Part shown: piece by piece, positions 34,973 through 44,316 of the stretch
Layout: each line of letters starts with the position of its first letter
Position numbering within the stretch: the stretch's first letter is position 1
NCBI GenBank assembly: GCA_024688505.1
Contig: JAILDZ010000097.1
Location: 1 to 49,868, forward strand
Source: Lachnospiraceae bacterium
Lineage (GTDB): Bacteria; Bacillota; Clostridia; Lachnospirales; Lachnospiraceae
Direction: 5' to 3'
Length of the DNA: 49,868 nucleotides
The notes under the pieces: model-generated
The model's input: only the letters and a program-made list of their open reading frames with translations
Told to the model about the DNA's origin: nothing
Databases searched by the model: none
Made by a program: the position numbers and the translations under genes

Positions 34973-37102
34973 TTAATTCTCGAAGTTCACTGTCTCGACC
35001 TGTATCTGTCCGGGATAGAGCAGACAGTTGGCATCCGGAAGTATGTCCGCATCCACCATCTTCGCACCGTTCACAGACTTCGGTCTGAGTGATAATTCAT
35101 ATACATATTCCACGCAATCCAGCATTTCGATGGCATGGAACACTTCGTCGAATTTCAGGATCTCTCCGAAATTCTTATCGGAATTAATATAATCGATCTT
35201 ATTAGCTATAGTCTCTTCTATGATCTTTTCCGCATCATCATAGTGGCTCTTTATGTATACGGTACCTGCCACATTCACCGGCATATATACGGGCTGTATC
35301 AGTTCCACTCTGGTGGTGAGGAGACGTCTTTCCTCTATACGTTCCTTGATGATCTTCTTATACACCTCGGAAAGCCTGGGGAAGTTCTCATCAGTTCCCT
35401 GTTTCACGGTGATGCGCACCAGGTTTCTCTCTTCGTCCATCTCTGCCTTTGCTTTATGGAGACAGATGCCGGGAGTGGAAAGTACCACTCTCTCATAGTC
35501 GCTTTCCGTCACTGCCGTGTAGGGATTCTCCATGTCTTTTATGAACCTCTGCCGCACAGACTCCAGCTTTTCCCTGTATGCTCCACCGGTTCCGGGGCCG
35601 GGATTATAATAGGTCACGCCCTCGTCCAGTTGATCTCCTCTTTCCTGGGACTGAAGCAGGTTTCCTTCTCTTATGTTTCCGTCAGGTCCCTTGGTGAGTG
35701 CCACTGAGCATAGATAGAGTTCCGCTCCTATGAACCTTCCGGCCTCTTCGATTATGATCTTGCCGTCGTTTTCCAGCAGGTGATAGTATAATGCACCTTC
35801 GCCTTTTCTCTCGGGGCGAACGAAATCATAGAGATATTCTCCGTCCACTCTTCTCCTGGCTATGATGCAGAAAGAATGGGCCACCACATGGTCATAGGGC
35901 AGATCGATCTCCTGATTATCATATCCCAGCACCTGTCCCAGAGAATACTTTCTCATGACATCCTCTGTGTATATGACAAACTTCACGCAGTCCCGTCCTC
36001 TCTCCGGACCGTAGCCTCTCAGCCTCTTGTCGAAGAGGAAGTTCACTTCGCCGTAGCCTGTGTGCTCGCTTCTGTAATAACGTCCCTCTTCGTGAGGATC
36101 AGGTCTGTGCTCATATTTATGATAGGATTCGCCTTTTGCTTCCCTGCAGAATACATCCACATAGGCATCTTCCATGATCTCACTGTTCAGGGTGACTGTG
36201 CCGGTCTTACTCTCGCTGTGGCATTCACAGATAGTGTCCTTCTGCCACACTTCGAAAAGAAAGGCCTCCACAGAGATCACCTTCGGGCGCACATCATAAT
36301 CCGCCTGAAGGAGTCTGGCACGGATGGCATATCCATCGCCGGGAGCATCAGTAAACACAGCCGCGTAACTATCCGGCATCCAGAGTTTCACTTCTCCGCT
36401 CATTATGAATGCATTGGTATTATCTCTGGCATCCATGGGTTCCCAGCCTTTTTCCGTGTAGCATTCCCACACCACGTCGGCAAAGAGCCTCTCTGTCCTT
36501 CCGTCCAGGGGATTACGGTTAAATCTTTCCCTCATAGTGATAAAGAAAGTGATCTCCTCACCGGGATCGGGAAGATTATTTACCACAAAATACAAAGCGT
36601 CCCCCTTCGTCGGATGATCTCCGAAGATGAGGGCAGGAACCTTAACCTCACGGTCTATGAGGAATGTGAAATCGGTATATTTTTCTTCTTCAGTCTCCGC
36701 ACTTTCAGACTGCTTGTATCCGTATATCCCGGTGATATGACTGTCCATGATGCGGGTGTCCTTATTGGTTTCAAACACCATGGAGCCCAGCCGGAATTTA
36801 TGATTGGCCGGAAGGGTGAATGGTGCGCGAACATTTCCGGCAGACAGAAGGAGCCTGGCGCTCTTTCCTTTATTGACTGTGAATCCCACCAGCTTAAGGA
36901 GGTTCTGGCGCACTTTAAACGGAATATCGGCCATCCGCTCTTCCTGCAGGGTTTCAAAACCTGTCAGGGTCTCCAGGATAGTCATACCCGGATCCGATGG
37001 ATTAAAGTTCGTCCATTCATCCGTATAGAGAGGAATATTGGTGATGGCTTCTACCATTCTCTCCTCATAGGTTTTTCCGTCGTTACTTACGTATGTCAGC
37101 AT
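34973..37102 (-). CDS. Baseplate J-like protein
   Basis: WTNFNPSDPGMTILETLTGFETLQEERMADIPFKVRQNLLKLVGF; C-terminal VTESDYERVVLSTPGICLHKAKAEMD. Confidence 0.82.
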   Translation of the reverse strand: MLTYVSNDGKTYEERMVEAITNIPLYTDEWTNFNPSDPGMTILETLTGFETLQEERMADIPFKVRQNLLKLVGFTVNKGKSARLLLSAGNVRAPFTLPANHKFRLGSMVFETNKDTRIMDSHITGIYGYKQSESAETEEEKYTDFTFLIDREVKVPALIFGDHPTKGDALYFVVNNLPDPGEEITFFITMRERFNRNPLDGRTERLFADVVWECYTEKGWEPMDARDNTNAFIMSGEVKLWMPDSYAAVFTDAPGDGYAIRARLLQADYDVRPKVISVEAFLFEVWQKDTICECHSESKTGTVTLNSEIMEDAYVDVFCREAKGESYHKYEHRPDPHEEGRYYRSEHTGYGEVNFLFDKRLRGYGPERGRDCVKFVIYTEDVMRKYSLGQVLGYDNQEIDLPYDHVVAHSFCIIARRRVDGEYLYDFVRPERKGEGALYYHLLENDGKIIIEEAGRFIGAELYLCSVALTKGPDGNIREGNLLQSQERGDQLDEGVTYYNPGPGTGGAYREKLESVRQRFIKDMENPYTAVTESDYERVVLSTPGICLHKAKAEMDEERNLVRITVKQGTDENFPRLSEVYKKIIKERIEERRLLTTRVELIQPVYMPVNVAGTVYIKSHYDDAEKIIEETIANKIDYINSDKNFGEILKFDEVFHAIEMLDCVEYVYELSLRPKSVNGAKMVDADILPDANCLLYPGQIQVETVNFEN

Positions 37103-37114
37103 CTAAGCTACCTC

Positions 37115-40100
37115 TTAATAAATAATATGTACCTGATGTTTTCCGCTTCTGCATACCATGAAAGGAGACACCTTCAGGTCTTCCAGATCCACTTCATGAT
37201 CTCCGTCCTTATCGGCATAATGAGCTATCATCACAGATTTCTTCACTATAGCACGGCTCTTTAAGATACTGAGCTTCATGAGGATCTGGGGTTTCTTCGG
37301 CACGGTGCCTATCTTCCATCCCCTTGAGTCACTGTATCCTAAGGGATTCAGATAACTCTCCAGGCACTCCTGCAGGAGATTCTGGATCTCGAAACTCTCA
37401 TCAATAGATACTACGTTTACCCACACATTGATGGATATATCAACAAATACGGGTTCTACTATATGGAGCTTCTCCGGAACCACGGTAAGCTCGCATCTGT
37501 CCAGTATATCCTTCTTGATCCCGGACATGACTCTGTGGAATGCATAGGATCCTTCTTCGAAATCCTTCATAAGAAGGATAAAGCTCACTTCGCCGTCATC
37601 TTCCGTACCGTCCTCTGTGGTACCCACTATACAGGATACCTGGTCTATGGTATCGGAATATGAAAGGATGGCCCTGCTGTAATCATCCACGGAAACCAGT
37701 CTGTTTCTGGAGGAAAGAATGCTGGCTCCTCTTTCCAGAGCATTCTCAAGTGTCTCGATATTACTGCCACCGTATGCCTTGATGGGGTTACGAATATCCC
37801 CGATATAATTCAGGTTACCGAGAGGATCGGCTATGCTTAAGGCGTCCACATTTCCGTCACTGCCGTTACAGCAGCGTACCGTGAAATGGATGGCGGTGTT
37901 ATCTGTCACCCTGGGGATATATGTATGGATTCCGTCTCCGAAGATCAACTCGTTATTCAGTCTGTCCAGAAGATACACTCTGGGATCTTCCGAGGTCTCC
38001 AGGCGATCCGTCTCATGCCAGCGCACGAAGAAGGATGTGATCTGTCCCCTCATGTCATATTCTATCTCTATATCATCCGGCCGGTCGGCTTTCATGGAGA
38101 GCATGGTGTCTCTGGAGAATTTACCGAACTCATTCACCCATACATCAGCATCCAGCACGTTTGTGGTGCCGAGAGCAAACCGCATATTCGGAAGGATCTC
38201 TTCGATGTAGAGAGCTACCTCCGGTCTGGTCTCCACGTTTGACACCTGTACAGCGTTCAGGCAGATGTTTTCCACCCTGGGGAGAGTCTGTCTGTTCTCG
38301 TCGGGCATCTCTTTCTTTACACGTAACACCCTGATCCAGAAGCAGTTCTGGCCTTCCAGGGTCACCTGCTTCATATCGGAGGGAGGCATGAACATCACTG
38401 TACCGGAACGGGTGAAATCGCTGGTATGATCCAGAACTTTCATCTGTCTCCATCCATCATATCCATGATATTCGAATCTGCACTTAAGACCCGAGAATCT
38501 GTTATTATCCTCCAGCTGGAAGAAGATGCTGACGGGACCGTTATCTATACGTCTTGATATACCTATATACAGAGCATCGTCCTCATATTCGGTCTTCTTT
38601 AAGATGGTGTATCCCTTTTCCGTATGGAGACGATCTGTTATATCAAATCTCTTGGTTCCGGCAAACATCTCCACTTTCTGAGGATCCACATAATGCTCTT
38701 CATAGGTGTATTCTATGGTCATACCCTGGATGATGGGATAATGATGAGTGGCGGGGCGCACATAGCAGTTATCGGACTTTAAGAGCACGAGGCGGATGGC
38801 TCTGCCTTCAAAAGAACCATAGCTGGTGGGCTCCCAGTCATCGGGACATGTAAATGTGAGTTCCACCTTTTTAGCCTTGTCTTCCAGGAAAAGGAGATGG
38901 GGATCATCGGAAAGGGAAAGTTTCTTCCAGCCTGTTCCGTTGAAATACTCCATGGAGATCTCCTGGGCATAGCAGTCCGCAAACTGTGAATTACGTGCGG
39001 AATTCGGACGTCTCTTGATGACCTTCAGTTCTCCGGTCTCCTCATCTGTTGTGAGGGATATACGGTTTTCTTCGAAAAGCAGGTCGAATTTGATGGTGAT
39101 CCTGGCACCTGCCTTTGAGAAATATCTGTCATGTCCTATATAGCACTCTGCGTAGAGTGAAAGCGTGGGTGTGAAGGGCTCAAACTTGAGAGGATTAAAG
39201 TCTGTGGATCCGCTGTTTACGGCCTCAGGCTGGTCTGCACGTCCTCTGGATGAAAAGCTGATCCGCTTCACGCTCTTTGCCACTGCAGGAGGTGCGTCTG
39301 CCTTCAGATACAGTGTTTCGAAATTCTCTTCTTTTTCTTTATTCAGCACAAATGTGGTGTGATCTTCGAGGAGCTTCACATGTTCCATGGGAAGCACCCC
39401 GGCATTCTTAGTTCTGTAGAAGAACTGATAAACGCCTTTATCTATATCATCCACCAGTTCGTCGTTTCCTTCTATGCGGACAAATATGTCTTCACGTCCG
39501 GTATCAAAGACCGTGCTGTGATAGAAGGCTGCCACGTTCTGCTCGATTCCTTTGTCTTCGCCAAAAAGGGTGAAGGGCTTTATGGTCTCTTCTCTGATAT
39601 CTTCGGTTTCATCGATATCGATGTCCTCGTCCTCATCCTCGGCTTCATTGTCATCTTTAACGCGGATCTTCTCTCCCGGAAGGAGGGGACGCTCGAAGTT
39701 TCCATAGAGGGGGATGATGGTTCCCTCTTCACCGTCTGCCATAAACACCGCATTAATACGGCTGCTTGTGACATAAAGGCTGTGATCTGTCTCGAAGATA
39801 TATGGCTCTTCACCGTTTGTGATGAGCTTCGTGCCCTTCGGCACCGCAGTTCCGGGCACAGTATCGGACAGCATCTCCATCACCACTATGGTGCTGGATG
39901 GCTTGGCAGGCAGCAGTGTGAGATCCAGCATGTTCACAAACTCGGTGTGATACCTGTCCAGAACCTCGTTCACATAGCCGATATTTTCTTCCATCTGCCC
40001 TGCAAATACTTTTGCTATGGCAGTGCCGATATCAGGCTTTTCGTAGTCCGGGGTCCAGACAGTGTCATACTGGTCCGCCAGATTAGAGATTTCTTTCTCT

Positions 40101-40156
40101 ATATCCGGTGCAGTTCTGCTGTCAAGATTCAATTTCTTCCACTTCTTCAGGCTCAT
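37115..40156 (-). CDS. Large baseplate J-like protein (gp6/Afp11-like)
   Basis: YEKPDIGTAIAKVFAGQMEENIGYVNEVLDRYHTEFVNML; VSVDDYSRAILSYSDTIDQVSCIVGTTEDGTEDDGEVSFILLMKDFEEGSYAFHRVM. Confidence 0.83.
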   Translation of the reverse strand: MSLKKWKKLNLDSRTAPDIEKEISNLADQYDTVWTPDYEKPDIGTAIAKVFAGQMEENIGYVNEVLDRYHTEFVNMLDLTLLPAKPSSTIVVMEMLSDTVPGTAVPKGTKLITNGEEPYIFETDHSLYVTSSRINAVFMADGEEGTIIPLYGNFERPLLPGEKIRVKDDNEAEDEDEDIDIDETEDIREETIKPFTLFGEDKGIEQNVAAFYHSTVFDTGREDIFVRIEGNDELVDDIDKGVYQFFYRTKNAGVLPMEHVKLLEDHTTFVLNKEKEENFETLYLKADAPPAVAKSVKRISFSSRGRADQPEAVNSGSTDFNPLKFEPFTPTLSLYAECYIGHDRYFSKAGARITIKFDLLFEENRISLTTDEETGELKVIKRRPNSARNSQFADCYAQEISMEYFNGTGWKKLSLSDDPHLLFLEDKAKKVELTFTCPDDWEPTSYGSFEGRAIRLVLLKSDNCYVRPATHHYPIIQGMTIEYTYEEHYVDPQKVEMFAGTKRFDITDRLHTEKGYTILKKTEYEDDALYIGISRRIDNGPVSIFFQLEDNNRFSGLKCRFEYHGYDGWRQMKVLDHTSDFTRSGTVMFMPPSDMKQVTLEGQNCFWIRVLRVKKEMPDENRQTLPRVENICLNAVQVSNVETRPEVALYIEEILPNMRFALGTTNVLDADVWVNEFGKFSRDTMLSMKADRPDDIEIEYDMRGQITSFFVRWHETDRLETSEDPRVYLLDRLNNELIFGDGIHTYIPRVTDNTAIHFTVRCCNGSDGNVDALSIADPLGNLNYIGDIRNPIKAYGGSNIETLENALERGASILSSRNRLVSVDDYSRAILSYSDTIDQVSCIVGTTEDGTEDDGEVSFILLMKDFEEGSYAFHRVMSGIKKDILDRCELTVVPEKLHIVEPVFVDISINVWVNVVSIDESFEIQNLLQECLESYLNPLGYSDSRGWKIGTVPKKPQILMKLSILKSRAIVKKSVMIAHYADKDGDHEVDLEDLKVSPFMVCRSGKHQVHIIY

Positions 40157-40580
40157 ATGCCTCCGGTTCTCCTTCTTCTGCTTCTGTAGTCTGATTCAGA
40201 TAAAACGGGAATACCAGATTGTCCCTGGTATTAGTGCTTGTAATAGTATACGCAATATTGAAATAGATGACGCCATTTTGGTTACCGGAATCCATCCGGA
40301 TCTGCACATCATTTATCCTGGGCTCCTGTCTGACTATCTGATCCCTGATGGTACGGGACACCATGGTGAGCTGTGTCAGGTTCTGATCCATGAACGTATA
40401 GGACATGATATTTGATCCGAACTCCGGCCTTAAGGGGCGCTCTGTCTGCTGCGTCATAAGGATCAGATATATGGATTCCTTCACGCTTTCCTCCTCGGAC
40501 ACCGTCACGAATCTGCCTGTGGCGGAATTCACCTGGGGCGGAAATTTCATTCCTTTTCCTAGAAATTCTTTATCAGCCAT
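40122..40580 (-). CDS. gp25/GpW-like baseplate protein
   Basis: ESIYLILMTQQTERPLRPEFGSNIMSYTFMDQNLTQLTMVSRTIRDQIVRQEPRINDVQIRM. Confidence 0.92.
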   Translation of the reverse strand: MADKEFLGKGMKFPPQVNSATGRFVTVSEEESVKESIYLILMTQQTERPLRPEFGSNIMSYTFMDQNLTQLTMVSRTIRDQIVRQEPRINDVQIRMDSGNQNGVIYFNIAYTITSTNTRDNLVFPFYLNQTTEAEEGEPEAYEPEEVEEIES

Positions 40581-40596
40581 TTATATCTCTCCTTCA

Positions 40597-41424
40597 TCAG
40601 CCTATCTTTATGGGAATTCCGGAAATCTGGGTCATGCCGTTGGCGCTGACTTTTGCCATACCCTGTGATTCCGCTGTAAAAGTGGCTCCCCCGATCTTCA
40701 CCGGTCCCGTGGCGTTCAAAGTATACTTGCTGGACATATCTCCGGAATAGTCCTGAGCCTTCACGGTGAGTTTTCCGTTCTCTCCGTTCATGGTAATGGA
40801 TACCGTATCTCCTGCCTCAAGAGTGATCTTTCTGGCTGCATGGATCTTGATATCTCCCTTTTCCGTCTTCATCTCTATGGATGCGTTTTTCTCTTTATCC
40901 TCTATGACTATCTTCTTTTTATCATTATCTATGATGACCCTGTGTGCTTCATCCGGTGTGAATATGGAGATCACATCCTTGGTGCCGTCTCCGTCTCCGC
41001 CGTTATCATCTGCCACATCATCAAATCTTATGGTACTGCCGTGGCGGGTCACTATACGCTTTATCTGATTCTTCTCATGAGCACTCTTTTTCAGGAATTT
41101 ATTTGAGGATTTCTGAATGCAGCCTATGATGAAAGGTCTGTCTATGACACCTTCTTCAAATACCACCAGCACCTGGTCTCCTATCTCGGGAAGGAAATAG
41201 TGTCCCCATTCAGTGCCTCCGGAAGGCATAGCCAGCCTGGCCCATTTCAGCACGTTCTCCTCAGCGTTTCTGGTATGAATGGATACACACACCTTTCCCG
41301 GGAAATCCTCGTGATAGTTTTTCACCACTTCTCCCACGATCACGCCGAATATACGCTGGTCGCCGGTGTCTGTCTTTAATACCTTTTTTTCGCTTACTTC
41401 TTCGAATACATCAAATATTGCCAT
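40597..41424 (-). CDS. Baseplate assembly protein V / gp5-like spike (VgrG C-terminal-like)
   Basis: GVIVGEVVKNYHEDFPGKVCVSI...WARLAMPSGGTEWGHYFLPEIGDQVLVVFEEGVIDRPFIIG, followed by beta-rich tail. Confidence 0.9.
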   Translation of the reverse strand: MAIFDVFEEVSEKKVLKTDTGDQRIFGVIVGEVVKNYHEDFPGKVCVSIHTRNAEENVLKWARLAMPSGGTEWGHYFLPEIGDQVLVVFEEGVIDRPFIIGCIQKSSNKFLKKSAHEKNQIKRIVTRHGSTIRFDDVADDNGGDGDGTKDVISIFTPDEAHRVIIDNDKKKIVIEDKEKNASIEMKTEKGDIKIHAARKITLEAGDTVSITMNGENGKLTVKAQDYSGDMSSKYTLNATGPVKIGGATFTAESQGMAKVSANGMTQISGIPIKIG

Positions 41425-42584
41425 TATTCACTGCTTCCCGCTTTTGCGGCCTTTCCGGTCACCCTGGTGGTGAATTCACCGTTTTCATCCATGGTGTGCC
41501 TCACATTACATATATAAAACTTGTTCGAAATACCGGCTCCCATCTCTTCCAGCTCCATGAATCTGCCGGGAATGAGGTCCGGCAAACCGATGATGTCCAT
41601 TTCAAGTGTGCCGTATCTGTATGTCATATCTTCCATCAGATAATCCAGTCTGTGGGTGGCTTCGTCCTTTGAACGAATGGTGGGGTCCACATACACATAT
41701 TCCGAATCCGCTATCAGGGACTTTGCCTTGCTTCCCAGGGACACGGAGTTTGTGTTCTTTCTGGTGGCTGACAGCGGTTTGGCCTTATCAATGTCCAGTC
41801 CGCGGACCTCCATTTTGCCCACCAGACCTGTCACATCATAATCCACATTTATCATCTTGATCTTCGCCCTGGGATTTATCCCTATAAGCTTTGAGGTGTC
41901 CTCTTTCGCTTTACGAAAGACTACTGTGCCTCCTACGCTGAAGAATTCGTAATTATATTTCTTTGCTGCTTTCACTACAAATTCGTAATCGCTTTCTTCC
42001 ACCATCTCTATGGTGACATCCGTTTCCGGTTTCTGACCGCCCTGATTGGGAGTCTTATCCGTATCCGGAGTATCCGAGATCTTCACCTCATCTATGACCC
42101 CGCTATTCTGCAGTGACTGGTATACTCCGCTTTTAAACATTTCCTTTATCACTTCGGCATATGAACCGGCCTTCATCTGTTTATGATACTGGCTGGCCAT
42201 CATCACGCCTTTTACATCCATACAGGTCACTTCGATATGGGGTTCATCTGCATCCTCTATGTGAAAGGTGACCTTTGTGATAACACCCTTAAACACATTC
42301 TTCACTGTGGTGTCATATCCCATACTGAGTGTGACAGGAGAGCCTATGAGGCAAAAGTCCTTTACAGTGTCAAATACAAAACGGCCTGTGGGGTGATGAT
42401 AACAGTTATACAGGCTGTACGTGCACTGAGAGGCCTCAAATCCGCTGGTCAGGTCCACTACCAGATTTGATATACCAATATTCTTTTTGTTTGAGTTTAT
42501 CAGTTTGTCCCCTACCTGAAGTTCAACGACCGGTTCCTGAAAGGCGTTGTACTTATCGGACAAGTCCTTATATGTGAGTGCCAA
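41424..42584 (-). CDS. Phage late control D / gp27-like hub protein
   Basis: VTLSMGYDTTVKNVFKGVITKVTFHIEDADEPHIEVTCMDVKGVMM...DYEFVVKAAKKYNYEFFSVGGTVVFRK; directly upstream of the spike gene. Confidence 0.87.
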   Translation of the reverse strand: MALTYKDLSDKYNAFQEPVVELQVGDKLINSNKKNIGISNLVVDLTSGFEASQCTYSLYNCYHHPTGRFVFDTVKDFCLIGSPVTLSMGYDTTVKNVFKGVITKVTFHIEDADEPHIEVTCMDVKGVMMASQYHKQMKAGSYAEVIKEMFKSGVYQSLQNSGVIDEVKISDTPDTDKTPNQGGQKPETDVTIEMVEESDYEFVVKAAKKYNYEFFSVGGTVVFRKAKEDTSKLIGINPRAKIKMINVDYDVTGLVGKMEVRGLDIDKAKPLSATRKNTNSVSLGSKAKSLIADSEYVYVDPTIRSKDEATHRLDYLMEDMTYRYGTLEMDIIGLPDLIPGRFMELEEMGAGISNKFYICNVRHTMDENGEFTTRVTGKAAKAGSSE

Positions 42585-42599
42585 AAGTGTTCTCCTGTT

Positions 42600-43406
42600 T
42601 TATATAAGATCAAGCAGACTTCCGTCATCTGCAAAGGCTCTAAAATATGCCTTTCTCCAATAGTTATCCTTATCACTGTCGTTTTTATCTGCTCCCTCGT
42701 CGATACTGGGATCTGCCAGATATATGGTCATCTCCACCTCAGCTCTGGTGGGGCGGCCTAAAATATCAAACATGGTGTATGTGGTGTTCAGACGGTTCAG
42801 AACTCCCTCATAGCACATCTCGCCCCATTGGAAGCGAAGACGTCTGGTCTTATTGTTTCTAAGGGCTGCTATGAAGGCTTCCACGACCACCTGAACGGAC
42901 TGCCTGGCCCCTCCAAGGAGGGCATCCTTAGCCGCATTTATTCCCACATCTGCCACCGCTGCGATGGCTGCATTGGTATTGGTACTGGCATTTAACGCAT
43001 CCTGTGTGAATGCCATATTATTTACAATCTGGTCAAAGATGAGCTTCACCGTCATATCCACATGAAGTGCCAGAGCACCGTGTCCGATACCTGTATCGGT
43101 GTTGGTGAAATTATATTTCTGTGCGTCATCATCACCCACGTGGCTGTGAAGCCTGATAGTGCTGGGGTTAAACTGCACTATCATCTCTTTGTTATAAACA
43201 CCGTCTCCGCTTACGCCTATGGTGGATCCGAAAGCCTTCGCCACACTGGATATCGCGCCGCCCATGACTCCGGCCCCTCCCACGGGGGAGGACTTCTCAG
43301 GCTTCATGCCTTTGGTCCTGTCATTTCTATCGTCTCTGAAACTTATCCTGGCCGACTCGGTAGTACCGAGCAAGGTGCTTGTGGCATTACTTAAAATGGC
43401 ATCCAT
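42600..43406 (-). CDS. CIS_tube-domain-like baseplate/hub protein (Afp7-type N-terminal region)
   Basis: MIVQFNPSTIRLHSH...RRLRFQWGEMCYEGVLNRLNTTYTMFDILGRPTRAEVEMTIYL. Confidence 0.78.
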   Translation of the reverse strand: MDAILSNATSTLLGTTESARISFRDDRNDRTKGMKPEKSSPVGGAGVMGGAISSVAKAFGSTIGVSGDGVYNKEMIVQFNPSTIRLHSHVGDDDAQKYNFTNTDTGIGHGALALHVDMTVKLIFDQIVNNMAFTQDALNASTNTNAAIAAVADVGINAAKDALLGGARQSVQVVVEAFIAALRNNKTRRLRFQWGEMCYEGVLNRLNTTYTMFDILGRPTRAEVEMTIYLADPSIDEGADKNDSDKDNYWRKAYFRAFADDGSLLDLI

Positions 43407-43418
43407 ACAATGTCTCCT

Positions 43419-44300
43419 TTAGAGAAGTTCTGTCAGCGAATTCTTCGCTGTAAACGCAGCATCAAATGCATCATTCCAATAAGCATTATCGGATGCAAAT
43501 GTGGCATTGCTGGCAGTCTGCTGTATCTGTATATCCACGGTGGCTCTGATGGGAGATCCCGTCTTATTAAACATGGTATAATTGGCATCCACAGAAAGGA
43601 TCTCTCCATGGAAGAACATATCCGACCATACGAAGATTATCTGTCTGGTACGCTTTGTCATGAGAAGGGATATGATGCCTTCCACCTGGGTCCTCACTCC
43701 GAATCCGCCTCCCAAAAGATTCGTGGCTACGCTCTTTCCCAGATCTATCATTGCCGAAGCATCCAGTGAGAGGGTTGAAGATCCGAAAGCATCGGATATA
43801 TTGATATCTTCAAAAATGAGCTGTACCGAAAGATAGGTAGATGTCTTTTTATCCGTTGAATAAATGGAGTTCATGTTCTCATTACCCATGGCGGAGTATT
43901 TGACAACGGTACCACCCACAGTGTTCATTCGAAGGGATGAAGGATTATACTGCACTTCAAATCCCCTGTAATCTTTGGCGCTCATCATCATGTCAAGTTC
44001 AGCTTCGCCCATGGCCATCTTCACACGGTCCACGGTGAGTCCCACCAGCGGGACCAGCTGTCCTGCTGCTTCACCCAGTTTGGAACTGCTTTTGTTCCTT
44101 CTTTTTTTCAGAGTCGTTAAAGCGGATATATCCGCATTGGATCCCAGACCTGCAGAAGCGTTCACTGCGTCATCCACGTCCATATCTCTGATATAGAGCG
44201 TGGCCATGGATTTCAGCTTGCTCATTCCAAAGGCCGCTGCTTCCGATGTGGTAGCTATACTGAATGCTGCTGCTTTTGCTCCGGCTGTAACTGCTGACAT
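43419..44300 (-). CDS. CIS_tube-domain-like baseplate/hub protein, paralogue of the next gene
   Basis: FEVQYNPSSLRMNTVGG...RTRQIIFVWSDMFFHGEILSVDANYTMFNKTGSPIRATVDIQI. Confidence 0.78.
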   Translation of the reverse strand: MSAVTAGAKAAAFSIATTSEAAAFGMSKLKSMATLYIRDMDVDDAVNASAGLGSNADISALTTLKKRRNKSSSKLGEAAGQLVPLVGLTVDRVKMAMGEAELDMMMSAKDYRGFEVQYNPSSLRMNTVGGTVVKYSAMGNENMNSIYSTDKKTSTYLSVQLIFEDINISDAFGSSTLSLDASAMIDLGKSVATNLLGGGFGVRTQVEGIISLLMTKRTRQIIFVWSDMFFHGEILSVDANYTMFNKTGSPIRATVDIQIQQTASNATFASDNAYWNDAFDAAFTAKNSLTELL

Positions 44301-44316
44301 ACGCTAGTTCCTTTCC

